Origin: Deltaproteobacteria bacterium | GTDB lineage: Bacteria > Myxococcota_A > Polyangia > Polyangiales > Houyiibacteriaceae | Assembly: GCA_004283055.1 (NCBI GenBank) | Contig: SHLP01000010.1 | Location: 1-55,039 of the forward strand | DNA: 55,039 nucleotides | Reading direction: 5' to 3' | Part shown: positions 1 to 8,337 of the stretch, piece after piece | Layout of the letters: the number at the start of each line of letters is the position of its first letter | Numbering within the stretch: the stretch's first letter is position 1 | Translations under genes and position numbers: made by a program | The notes under the pieces: model-generated | Told to the model about the DNA's origin: nothing | Databases searched by the model: none | Seen by the model: the letters and a program-made list of their open reading frames with translations, nothing else

Positions 1-1
1 C

Positions 2-1309
2 ACCGGTCAACAACTCGAAGCGTTTTCCACGACGTTCGGGCTCGTGGCATCCCTCGCGGCTCACCTCCTCGCCTTCGCCTACATCACTAGCGCCACAGCG
101 CAGTATGCCTTCGACTTCGCGCTCACACTCCCTGCGGAGGTCGAGTTCGGATTCACCGGTGAAATCGAGATGGCCGCCGACGCCGCGCCACCCCGAGCGA
201 CGGGCGCTCCCGACCCACGATGGGCAGGCAAGGCCGAAGCCCCGGAAGCACAGCCGATAGACGCTGGCGTACCGATGGTGGACGCTGGCGCTGACGCTGG
301 CGCTGACGCTGACACTGGCGCTGACACTGACGCTGGCACTGACACTGGCGCTGGCACTGACCCTGACTCTTCTCCGGTCGCCTCCCCCACCCTCAGCGGC
401 CCGTCCCGCATTCCCCCCGGCGCGCAGCTGGCTCTCCGGGTCGACCTGCGTCGGGTGCGCGAATCGCCGCTGGGCCCGGATGTCACCGCGTTCCTGCGAG
501 GCGTGCCCGATTGGCAGCTTCTTCTCGACGGGTCGGGGATCGATCCCGTCGCGGACCTCGACCGGCTGCTCGTCGCAACGCCGAATCTCCAGCGATCGAA
601 GCTCGTCCTGGCGGGACGGCATCGTCGCGGCGAGGGGTTCGCCCGCAAGAGCGTGAAGCGTCTCGCGCGTTCGCGTGGAAGGTCTCCGCGCTGGCGGCGA
701 CGTTTCGGAATTCCAACGGCCGCCTGGCACAACCTCGACCAGACGCCGCGAACCATCGCGCTTCTGAGCACCAAACACTTCAGTATCACGCGGCGACAGG
801 ACCTCGAGAGGGTACTCGCGATTGCGAATGCACGTGAGCTTCGAGATGCGAACAGCGAAGGACTGGTCGAAGCGAGCGGGCCCGATGCGCTCTTGTCCAT
901 GGGACCGGAGGAAGCGGTTTCTTTGGAGATCGAAGGCGTCCATCGCTTCGTCATCGGAAGCGTCCGGCACCTGCCGATCCGCCTCCGAGTGGCCGTGCGT
1001 GAGACGGGAGCGGATGAAGCGACGGTGAGCGTATTGGCGACATACGAGTCGGACGCGCTCGCAGGAGTCGCGGCCGTGTACTGGAAGAAGGTTGCAACGT
1101 TCTACTCGCAGCAGCTCATCATGAGCCTGGCCGGTTTCGGAAAGACCCTCCGCCGCATGGACTTCACCCCCGACGCGAATCGAATCCGCGTTTCCTTCGC
1201 GCTCAACGCCGACCAGATTCGCTTCATCCTGAGCTACGCCGAGGGCCGGCTGCAGGGCTCGAGCGGCGCGTCGCGAACGCGCGTGAAGCCAACAAAAAAG
1301 GGGCCCTGA
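2..1309 (+). CDS. Asp/Ala/Gly-repeat anchored or exported protein, probably 5'-partial
   Basis: I do not recognise this family. The frame is open to the left window edge. A GTG at 44 is the first possible internal start, but no ribosome binding site precedes it and it lies at the edge of a hydrophobic stretch, so the gene probably begins outside the window. From the GTG, a hydrophobic segment (about residues 1-20) is followed by a low-complexity Asp/Ala/Gly/Thr linker (about residues 72-108) and a 300-residue soluble domain with an Arg-rich patch near its middle. The layout suggests a membrane-anchored or exported protein with a flexible spacer, a common design in myxobacterial surface proteins. 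The stop codon TGA at 1307-1309 is also the loop of a terminator hairpin. Function unknown. Confidence 0.7.
   Translation, partial: TGQQLEAFSTTFGLVASLAAHLLAFAYITSATAQYAFDFALTLPAEVEFGFTGEIEMAADAAPPRATGAPDPRWAGKAEAPEAQPIDAGVPMVDAGADAGADADTGADTDAGTDTGAGTDPDSSPVASPTLSGPSRIPPGAQLALRVDLRRVRESPLGPDVTAFLRGVPDWQLLLDGSGIDPVADLDRLLVATPNLQRSKLVLAGRHRRGEGFARKSVKRLARSRGRSPRWRRRFGIPTAAWHNLDQTPRTIALLSTKHFSITRRQDLERVLAIANARELRDANSEGLVEASGPDALLSMGPEEAVSLEIEGVHRFVIGSVRHLPIRLRVAVRETGADEATVSVLATYESDALAGVAAVYWKKVATFYSQQLIMSLAGFGKTLRRMDFTPDANRIRVSFALNADQIRFILSYAEGRLQGSSGASRTRVKPTKKGP
281..365 (+). repeat. Hexanucleotide low-complexity tract coding for Asp-Ala-Gly/Thr-Gly linker
   Basis: Imperfect tandem 6-bp units of the type GACGCT/GGCGCT/GACACT run through this stretch and are translated into the alternating Asp-Ala, Asp-Thr and Gly-Ala linker of the overlapping gene. 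Because the unit is a multiple of three, gain or loss of copies would change linker length without shifting the frame. This is a coding repeat, not a CRISPR or mobile-element repeat. Confidence 0.75.
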
Positions 1310-1321
1310 GGGCCCCTTTTT
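1294..1321. terminator. Bidirectional intrinsic terminator whose loop is a stop codon
   Basis: Seven perfect G/C pairs (GGGGCCC at 1300-1306 with GGGCCCC at 1310-1316) enclose a three-base loop, TGA at 1307-1309. That loop is the stop codon of the upstream gene. Six A residues (1294-1299) precede the stem and five T residues (1317-1321) follow it, so the structure reads as a rho-independent terminator on both strands. It can end the plus-strand gene and the HU gene that converges on it. Confidence 0.88.
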
Positions 1322-1343
1322 CTCGATTCGTGGTCTCAGTGAC

Positions 1344-1658
1344 TCAGAGGACGAGGTCCTTGAGCTTCTTGAGAGGCGTCGCGCGAATCTTCTTCGACGC
1401 AGCCTTGGGCGGAAGCATCATCTCCTCGCCGGTTGCTGGGTTGCGTCCCATCCGAGCAGGTTTCGCTGGGATTTTACGAACCTTGAGCTTGATCATATCT
1501 GGAATGACGAATTCCCCCGGGCCACGGCGACCAAGCTCTTTCTTCACGAGATCTTGCAGTGCACCGAAGACACTCGTGATTTCCTTCTTGGTAAGGCCGC
1601 TCTTGTCGGCCAGCTCGCTCATGATCTGGGCCTTCGTCATTCGCTTGCCCGCTACCAT
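1344..1658 (-). CDS. HU-family DNA-binding protein
   Basis: A 104-residue histone-like protein of the HU/IHF family, which bends and compacts DNA as a dimer. The N-terminal helices (ADKSGLTKKEITSVFGAL, about residues 17-34) and the DNA-binding arm region (RMGRNPATGEEM, about residues 69-80) are typical. The C-terminus is Lys-rich and slightly longer than E. coli HU (90 residues). The ATG at 1658 is preceded by a strong AGGAGG about 5-8 bases upstream, which supports this start over the internal Met7. The gene is transcribed towards the bidirectional terminator at 1294-1321 and has a long leader containing a perfect inverted repeat. Whether it is HU or an IHF-like paralogue cannot be decided here. 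Confidence 0.93.
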   Translation of the reverse strand: MVAGKRMTKAQIMSELADKSGLTKKEITSVFGALQDLVKKELGRRGPGEFVIPDMIKLKVRKIPAKPARMGRNPATGEEMMLPPKAASKKIRATPLKKLKDLVL

Positions 1659-2043
1659 AGTTCCCTCCTAACTCTGTGACCTGCCCCTTTTGTTCAAAAA
1701 GGCCCCCAAAAGAAAGCCCCAGGCAGGAACGGGCCATCTATGCCTGGGGTTTTCCTTGCTGACAAGGGTCTTTGTGCGGTTTCGTAAACAAATTTCTTGG
1801 GGTTAAGCGATCCCGCTGCGCGCGGGACCGGACCCGGGAGACCGCGTCGCTTTCAGCGGCCACGCTTTCCCACAGCGCGTCCACAGGGAAAGCAGAACTG
1901 AGGCCGCCCTTCCTCGAAAGCTTCACCGCAGGGCAAAATCTATCTAAGTTTCAGGTGCTTGGCGGCCAAAACGAAGGCTTCACGCGAAGAATTCGGAGCA
2001 CGATTGATAGCTTGAGCAACCGGTTTTCCACAGACATCAGGGG
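1659..2043. other. 385-bp gene-free stretch upstream of the HU gene
   Basis: No open frame here has a credible start and ribosome site. On the minus strand TTGTCA (1763-1758) lies 17-18 bases before a CATAGA/ATAGAT sequence, a weak candidate promoter for the HU gene. A 9-bp perfect inverted repeat sits at 1717-1749. Two DnaA-box-like words occur: TTTTCCACA at 2024-2032, which fits TTWTNCACA, and TTTCCCACA at 1866-1874, which has one mismatch. The stretch is somewhat more AT-rich than its surroundings near 1750-1800 and 1930-2000. No RNA gene is recognised. Confidence 0.5.
1717..1749. repeat. Perfect 9-bp inverted repeat in the HU upstream region
   Basis: CCCCAGGCA (1717-1725) is repeated in inverted form as TGCCTGGGG (1741-1749) with a 15-base spacer. 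Read on the plus strand, four T residues follow (1750-1753), giving a terminator-like shape, but no plus-strand gene leads into it. Read on the minus strand, it lies just upstream of the HU coding sequence and would surround the candidate -10 element. It could be an operator, a leader hairpin or a backup terminator; the sequence does not decide. Confidence 0.6.
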
Positions 2044-2487
2044 TTAACGCGCGGCCTCGACAGCGGCCATGAGAGCCTCGGTTCGCGTGGTCATTTCTCG
2101 CTCTTGTCGCGCGGTGGCGTGATCGTGACCTAGGAGGTGCAGGAGGCCGTGCGCCAGCAGAAACGTCACCTCCTCCACGATCGGGCGATCGCGCGCGGCC
2201 GCCTGGCGGCGCGCCGTCGGCAGGGAGATCACCACATCGCCGAGGAGCCCCCGGTCGAATTGCGGACCGGGCCCTTCCTGCATCGGGAATGCCAGCACGT
2301 CGGTTGCACGGTTCTTCTTGCGATATCGGCGGTTGAGCTCGCGGATGGTCGAATCGTCGCAGAGCAGAATCGATAGCTCCGAATCCCCTAACCCAAGGGC
2401 TGCGAGCATGGCTTCGGCGCGCCAGCGAAGGTCGGCGGGCCGGACCGGGCGTCGGTCCAAACCACTGGTGCGGAGCCGTACAGTCAT
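2044..2487 (-). CDS. ybeY: Endoribonuclease YbeY (16S rRNA maturation / ribosome quality control)
   Basis: YbeY is a metal-dependent endoribonuclease that acts in 16S rRNA 3'-end maturation and 70S ribosome quality control in the cytoplasm. The zinc-binding signature HGLLHLLGHDH (HxxxHxxGxDH) is intact in the C-terminal half, and the RELNRRYRKKNRATDVLAFP segment is the usual central motif. I chose the ATG at 2487 because AGGAG lies 7 bases upstream. An in-frame ATG at 2523 would add 12 residues without family similarity and would overlap the divergent neighbour's region. The resulting 147 residues match the family's usual length. In many bacteria ybeY sits next to phoH and a CBS-domain gene; that context is absent here. 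Confidence 0.93.
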   Translation of the reverse strand: MTVRLRTSGLDRRPVRPADLRWRAEAMLAALGLGDSELSILLCDDSTIRELNRRYRKKNRATDVLAFPMQEGPGPQFDRGLLGDVVISLPTARRQAAARDRPIVEEVTFLLAHGLLHLLGHDHATARQEREMTTRTEALMAAVEAAR

Positions 2488-2570
2488 CGCATGGCTCCTG
2501 TCTCCGGCTCTCTGTGGGGTCAAGCCGGAACGAGGGGTGCCCGGGTCCGACCCCTTGCTATGCTCCGTCG

Positions 2571-3713
2571 GTGTTCAACAAAGTACTGATCCTCCGCCGC
2601 GGAGAAGCTGCGACCCGCGTTGCGCGGACCTGTCGTCGACTGGGCGTCGAATCGATCGTCGTCGCGCCAAAGGATGAGCAGGCCAGCCGTCACATCGAAG
2701 CCGCGGATGGGAGCATCGAAGTCGACTTCGACGAGGCCCAGGGAATTCCAACGGAGCAGCTACCGACGATCCTCGAGCAGGCAGGCGCCGACGCGGCGCA
2801 CCTCGGCTATCAGGGCCAGCCCGAGATGTTCGAGCTGGCGAGTGCCGCCGAGAAAGCGGATGTGGCCGTCGTGGGCACCGACCTCGACGTCCTCGGGGCG
2901 CTTGCCGATCAAGCCACCATCCAGGCAGCGGCTGAACGGGCTCAGGTGCGCACGCTGCGCGACCGCGAGGCCCCCTCTCGACCGCGGGAGGTCGGCGTCA
3001 TGGTTGCCGCTGACTCGCAGGGGGCCGCGGTGGCGATCGTCGAATATGACCGCAGCCTTTCAGTCTCCGAGCAGACCCTCATCCATGAAACCCCCTCGCC
3101 CGACCTGCTCTTCCGCATGGACGGCGAGGCGTTTCGGATGTCCCTCTTCGAGAGCGCGAGGCGTCTGGCCTCCGAGCTGCGCTACGCTGGGCTGTTGGAG
3201 GTGCGCTTTCACATCGATGCATCGGGCCTGTCCTGGGTGTCGGACGTGACCATCGGCCTGCCCCGGCACCATACGCTGATCGAAATGGTTACCGGCGTGG
3301 ACTTGGTCGCCCTGCAGCTTCAAATCGCATCCGGTGACCCCATCCCGGACGAGCTCGAAAACCTCACGCCTCGTGGCCATGCGCTGGATGCGTCGATCCT
3401 CGCACTCGATCGAGAGGACGCGGTGGTTTCCTCGTATTCGGTTTCGCCGGCGCCGCAGGGTCGGGTTCGCGCGACCTCTTCCGCTACGGTCGGCCTTCCC
3501 CTGCCCGCGGACGACCGCCCGCTGATCGCGAAGCTCAGCACCCATGCGCCTGTACGTCACAGCGCGCTCCTCTCGATGGACCGTGTGCTGGCCGAGCTGC
3601 GCGTCGAACCGTTTACCACGAACGTCGATGCCCTGCGGCGCGTGCTCGGGGACTACGCGTTCCGCGCGGGCCAGTACGACACCGAGTCCGCCCTACGATT
3701 CGCGGCGGGCTGA
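2571..3713 (+). CDS. Degenerate biotin carboxylase-like protein (probable pseudoenzyme)
   Basis: A 380-residue relative of the biotin carboxylase subunit (AccC/PccA type) that appears to have lost catalysis. The start FNKVLILRRGEAATRVARTC parallels the family's N-terminal ANRGE motif. The segment around EMVTGVDLVALQLQIASGDP and the HALDASILA motif parallel the C-terminal part. Between them, the family's glycine-rich ATP-grasp loop and its flanks are missing, the ERDCSxQRRxQK motif is replaced by EYDRSLSVSEQT, and the catalytic NxRxQVEH motif is replaced by a segment ending in LPRHH. Active enzymes have about 450 residues. The GTG at 2571 aligns with the family start. The gene stands alone between divergent ybeY and convergent eno. 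A regulatory or structural role is inference. Confidence 0.72.
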   Translation: MFNKVLILRRGEAATRVARTCRRLGVESIVVAPKDEQASRHIEAADGSIEVDFDEAQGIPTEQLPTILEQAGADAAHLGYQGQPEMFELASAAEKADVAVVGTDLDVLGALADQATIQAAAERAQVRTLRDREAPSRPREVGVMVAADSQGAAVAIVEYDRSLSVSEQTLIHETPSPDLLFRMDGEAFRMSLFESARRLASELRYAGLLEVRFHIDASGLSWVSDVTIGLPRHHTLIEMVTGVDLVALQLQIASGDPIPDELENLTPRGHALDASILALDREDAVVSSYSVSPAPQGRVRATSSATVGLPLPADDRPLIAKLSTHAPVRHSALLSMDRVLAELRVEPFTTNVDALRRVLGDYAFRAGQYDTESALRFAAG

Positions 3714-3735
3714 TGTCGCAACATGAAACCGGCTC

Positions 3736-5070
<1,335 letters not shown>

Positions 5071-5085
5071 CTAGGCTCGCCGGCC

Positions 5086-5946
5086 ATGCACGCTATGCTG
5101 TTCATTCCTTGGTTTCGCCTGGAGTCCTGGGACATCCCGCTTCCGTTCTCCGTTCCCATCCTCGGGGAGACCCTTTCGATTCAGCCGTTTGGCGTCCTCG
5201 TCGCGACCGGCGTCCTTCTTGGCGCGTGGGTCGCCGGCCGCTTCGCGCTCCGGAACGACCTCGACCCCGTGGCCACCGGCGATCTGGTGACGTATGCCGT
5301 CGTAACCGGATTCGTCCTGGGCTATTTCTTGAACGGCCTGTTCTACGAACGCGAGACGTTCATGCAGATCCTGCGTGAACCGTCTCTGCTCTTCTCGACC
5401 TGGCTCGGCTTGTCTTCGTACGGGGGTTTCTTCGGCGGCATCCTCGGCTGCTTCATATGGAAGTACCGCAAGAAGATGGATCTGCTGCCCTACGCCAACG
5501 CGGTTTGCTTTGGCTTGCCGGTTGGCTGGCTCTTCGGCCGCACCGGCTGCTTCGTCGTCCACGACCATCCAGGCAAGGTGACCGACTTCGCGTTGGCCGT
5601 CTCCGACTACCGTTTTGGCGCCCCGCCCTTTGAGCCTCGTCACGACCTCGGCCTGTACGAGGTGTTTTTTTCGCTCTCGATCATCGGGCTGTTCGTGTGG
5701 CTCGAACATCGAAAGCGCAGGCCGGTCGGCTTTTACTGCGTGCTCCTACCCCTGGTCTACGCGCCGGTACGCTTCTTTCTCGACTTTCTGCGAGCCGCGC
5801 CGCTCGAGGGCGGAGACGTGCGCTACGCCGGGCTTACCCCAGCCCAATGGTCCTCGATCGCCATGGTTTGCGTCGGCCTTGCGGTCTGGCGCTTCGCCGT
5901 GAAGCCTCGAATGGGCGAAGGCGAACCGACGACTGCAAACGCATGA
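5086..5946 (+). CDS. lgt: Prolipoprotein diacylglyceryl transferase family protein (Lgt), divergent
   Basis: A multi-pass inner-membrane protein of the Lgt family, which transfers diacylglycerol from phosphatidylglycerol to the lipobox cysteine of prolipoproteins. Recognisable parts are the N-terminal IQPFGVLVATGVLLG helix, GLSSYGGFFGG (family: SFHGG), GRTGCFVVHDHPG (family: GRxGNFxNxE), RHDLGLYE (family: HPxQLYE) and RFFLDFLR (family: RFxxEFxR). Compared with E. coli Lgt, the essential His103 is Tyr and Asn146 is Cys, although Arg143 and the later Arg are kept. Other starts at 5062 and 5095 are possible because none has a strong ribosome site. The many lipobox proteins in this window show that the cell needs an Lgt. 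This copy may be a variant form or a second paralogue. Confidence 0.82.
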   Translation: MHAMLFIPWFRLESWDIPLPFSVPILGETLSIQPFGVLVATGVLLGAWVAGRFALRNDLDPVATGDLVTYAVVTGFVLGYFLNGLFYERETFMQILREPSLLFSTWLGLSSYGGFFGGILGCFIWKYRKKMDLLPYANAVCFGLPVGWLFGRTGCFVVHDHPGKVTDFALAVSDYRFGAPPFEPRHDLGLYEVFFSLSIIGLFVWLEHRKRRPVGFYCVLLPLVYAPVRFFLDFLRAAPLEGGDVRYAGLTPAQWSSIAMVCVGLAVWRFAVKPRMGEGEPTTANA

Positions 5947-5949
5947 GCG

Positions 5950-8337
5950 CTACTTGAGCGAGACGACCGTCACCTGCGGCCCGCCTTCGTCTTGGGTCGC
6001 CAGCCGGAACCCTTCGACGTAGGCCGCATCGCGGGCAAGGTGCTCGTGGATCGCCGCTCGGAGAGCGCCGCTGCCAACGCCGTGCACGATGAAGGCGTTG
6101 GGCTCTGCCGCTCCGTACATGCGGTCGAGAAACGCCTCGGCAAGCGAGACTGCCTCATCGGGGCGGAGGCCGCGCACGTCGAGCGTATTATCGCCCGTTC
6201 GAACGCTGCGCTGCGCTTTTGGCTGCGTTCCGGTTGCAGGAGCGGTCTCCTTGGACGTTCGCTCTGCGCTCTGCCTGAGCCCGCGGAGATCGCCGAGGTC
6301 GACCCAGAGCTTCATCATCCCTGCAGCGACGCGAACCTTGCCGCGAGCCGGCCCTTCTAAGACCTCGGCCGGGCTCCGAAGCCGCGCGACCCAGACGCGA
6401 TCCCCAACGCGAACCGCGTCGAGGTCGAGCTCTGCGGTTTGCACCGGCTCGGGCTCGAGCGATGTACGGTGGCGGTCGATCTCGCCCAGGAGCTCAGCGG
6501 CGTCGCTAGACGCTGCCGAGGCCGCCGCGAGCGATTCTGCCTCGGCGCGGTCGCGAAGCGATTTCTTGGCCTCGTCGAGCTGGCGATGAATGTCTTTGAG
6601 CCGATCGACGAGCCGCTGAGCTTCTTTGCCGAGCCCCTTCGCTTCTCGCGCGGCAAGCTTTTGGCGACGCGCGTCGAGCTTCGCGACCTCCTCGCCGATC
6701 TTCGCGCGCTCGTCTCGAAGGGCCGCCTGCTCCTCCATGGCCGCCTTGGTTGCGGCGTCGAGCTTGGCAACGAGCGTCTCGAAGCTCCTCGAATGCTCCG
6801 GGAGCGTGCTTCGCGCAGCATCGACCACCTCCGAAGGAATACCGAAACGCCGCGCCACCTCGAGCGCGTTCGACCCGCCCGGCACGCCCATCCTCAAACG
6901 GAACGTCGGCGCCATCTCGTCGAAGTCGAAGCCTACCGCGGCGTTGTGCATCTCGTCACGCTCGGCCGCGAGCGCCTTTAGGGCTTCGTAGTGGGTCGTG
7001 ACGGCAACCGCCGCGCCGCGTTCGACGAGCCTCGATACAATCGCGCAAGCCAGGGCTGCCCCGGCCTCCGGATCGGTTGCACCCGCGAGCTCATCGAGAA
7101 GAACGAGAACCCGTTCGTTTGCCTGTTCGAGCACGGCCTTGAGCGTCACCAGATGCGCCGAAAACGTCGAAAGGCTCCGCGCAAGACTCTGCTCGTCGCC
7201 TACCGCTGCGAGAACCGGCGCGAAGAAGCCGCAAACGCTCCCTTCTGCCACCGGGATCGGAAGACCGGCTCGGGTCAAGAGCGCCGCCAGGCCCAGCATC
7301 TTGAGCGCGACCGTCTTACCGCCAGCGTTGGGCCCGGAGATCACCAGGGCCTGTCCCCCTTCGAGCTCGATGTCGTTTGGAACGACCTCGATGCCCCGCA
7401 AAACGAGGAGCGGATGGCGAGCCTCGCGCAGGGAGATCCGCGGCTCGGCGGAAAGCTCGACGAACTCTGCCCCTAGGTCGACGGCCAGCTTGGCGCTCGC
7501 GCCCCGGAGGTCCGCATGATCGAGCGCTTGCGCGGCGACGCGCATTTGCGGAACGTATTGGCGTACCAAGTCGGCGAGCGCCGCGAGGATTCTCCGCTCT
7601 TCACGCTCGAGCTCAGCCTGCGCCATCTTGAGCCGGTTGCCGCGTTCGACTAGCTCGCGGGGCTCGACGAAGATCGTTGCGCCGCTGGCGCTCGAGCCGT
7701 GCACAATTCCGTGGAAGCGCTCGTGAGCGTCGGCGCGAACCGGAAGCACGTAGCGCCCCTCCCGGATGGTGTGAAACGAATCCTGGAGGATCGCGCTTCG
7801 CTTCTGGATCAGGTCTTCGAGCTTTCGAATGATGCGAGCGCGCAGATTTCCAGCCTCTTCGCGTAGACGCGCCAGCTCTGGGCTCGCCGAGTCGAGGATC
7901 GTCCCGTCGTCGCCGATCGACATCCCGATCTCCTCTTCGAGACCATCGAGCGTGGGATCGATCGCGCAGGCGTGATGCAAACGCGGAGCGCTGTCTTTGC
8001 GCTGGCCTAGAAAGCGTCGCAGCACCCCTGCCGCACGCAGGGTCATGCGGAGGTTTTTGAGCGAGCCTGCGTCGAGCACTCCGTCGCGCTCCAGATGCTG
8101 CAAGGAGGTTTCGATCTCGCAGATGCCGTCGAGCGGAAGCGGCTCGTTCCGAAGCAGCATTCTCCAGGCTTCCTTGGCTTCGGCGATGGCGCATTCGGTC
8201 TCGTCGAAGCTATCCGCAAGCTCGAGGGACAGCCCTTCGCCGAGCGGACCGCGGCAGCGTTGCGCGACGGCCTGCTCCACCTGGTCCCATTCGAGGTCGG
8301 CTAGCGTCTTTTGCTCGGCCTCATTCACTGAGCCCAC
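5950..8337 (-). CDS. mutS2: MutS2 ATPase with C-terminal Smr endonuclease domain
   Basis: MutS2 lacks the mismatch-recognition domain of MutS. In other bacteria it is linked to suppression of homologous recombination and to rescue of collided ribosomes. The order is an N-terminal clamp/lever region (1-270), the ATPase core with Walker A SGPNAGGKT and Walker B LLDELAGATDP, a long coiled coil rich in Lys, Glu and Ala (about 500-620), a KOW-like linker around VRVGDRVWVARL, and a C-terminal Smr domain with LDVRG and HGVGSG nuclease motifs. Its length, 795 residues, is typical. The start is a GTG at 8337; a GTG at 8328 forms a GTGA overlap with the kinase stop and is equally plausible. Either way translation is probably coupled to the kinase. 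Confidence 0.95.
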   Translation of the reverse strand: MGSVNEAEQKTLADLEWDQVEQAVAQRCRGPLGEGLSLELADSFDETECAIAEAKEAWRMLLRNEPLPLDGICEIETSLQHLERDGVLDAGSLKNLRMTLRAAGVLRRFLGQRKDSAPRLHHACAIDPTLDGLEEEIGMSIGDDGTILDSASPELARLREEAGNLRARIIRKLEDLIQKRSAILQDSFHTIREGRYVLPVRADAHERFHGIVHGSSASGATIFVEPRELVERGNRLKMAQAELEREERRILAALADLVRQYVPQMRVAAQALDHADLRGASAKLAVDLGAEFVELSAEPRISLREARHPLLVLRGIEVVPNDIELEGGQALVISGPNAGGKTVALKMLGLAALLTRAGLPIPVAEGSVCGFFAPVLAAVGDEQSLARSLSTFSAHLVTLKAVLEQANERVLVLLDELAGATDPEAGAALACAIVSRLVERGAAVAVTTHYEALKALAAERDEMHNAAVGFDFDEMAPTFRLRMGVPGGSNALEVARRFGIPSEVVDAARSTLPEHSRSFETLVAKLDAATKAAMEEQAALRDERAKIGEEVAKLDARRQKLAAREAKGLGKEAQRLVDRLKDIHRQLDEAKKSLRDRAEAESLAAASAASSDAAELLGEIDRHRTSLEPEPVQTAELDLDAVRVGDRVWVARLRSPAEVLEGPARGKVRVAAGMMKLWVDLGDLRGLRQSAERTSKETAPATGTQPKAQRSVRTGDNTLDVRGLRPDEAVSLAEAFLDRMYGAAEPNAFIVHGVGSGALRAAIHEHLARDAAYVEGFRLATQDEGGPQVTVVSLK

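Noticed and set aside
281-365. CRISPR-like or tandem satellite array
   Set aside because: The units are 6 bp, have no spacers and are translated as part of a protein linker.
79-954. 291-codon open frame on the minus strand opposite the first gene
   Set aside because: It lacks a ribosome site, is very Ser/Ala/Arg-rich as expected from an antisense frame in GC-rich DNA, and the plus-strand gene explains the region.
1738-1926. 62-codon minus-strand open frame in the gap upstream of the HU gene
   Set aside because: GTG start without a ribosome site; Arg/Ser-rich product without recognisable features.
1866-2032. DnaA-box-like words as a replication origin
   Set aside because: Only one word fits the consensus fully; there is no cluster, no AT-rich unwinding element and no dnaA, dnaN or gidA next to it.
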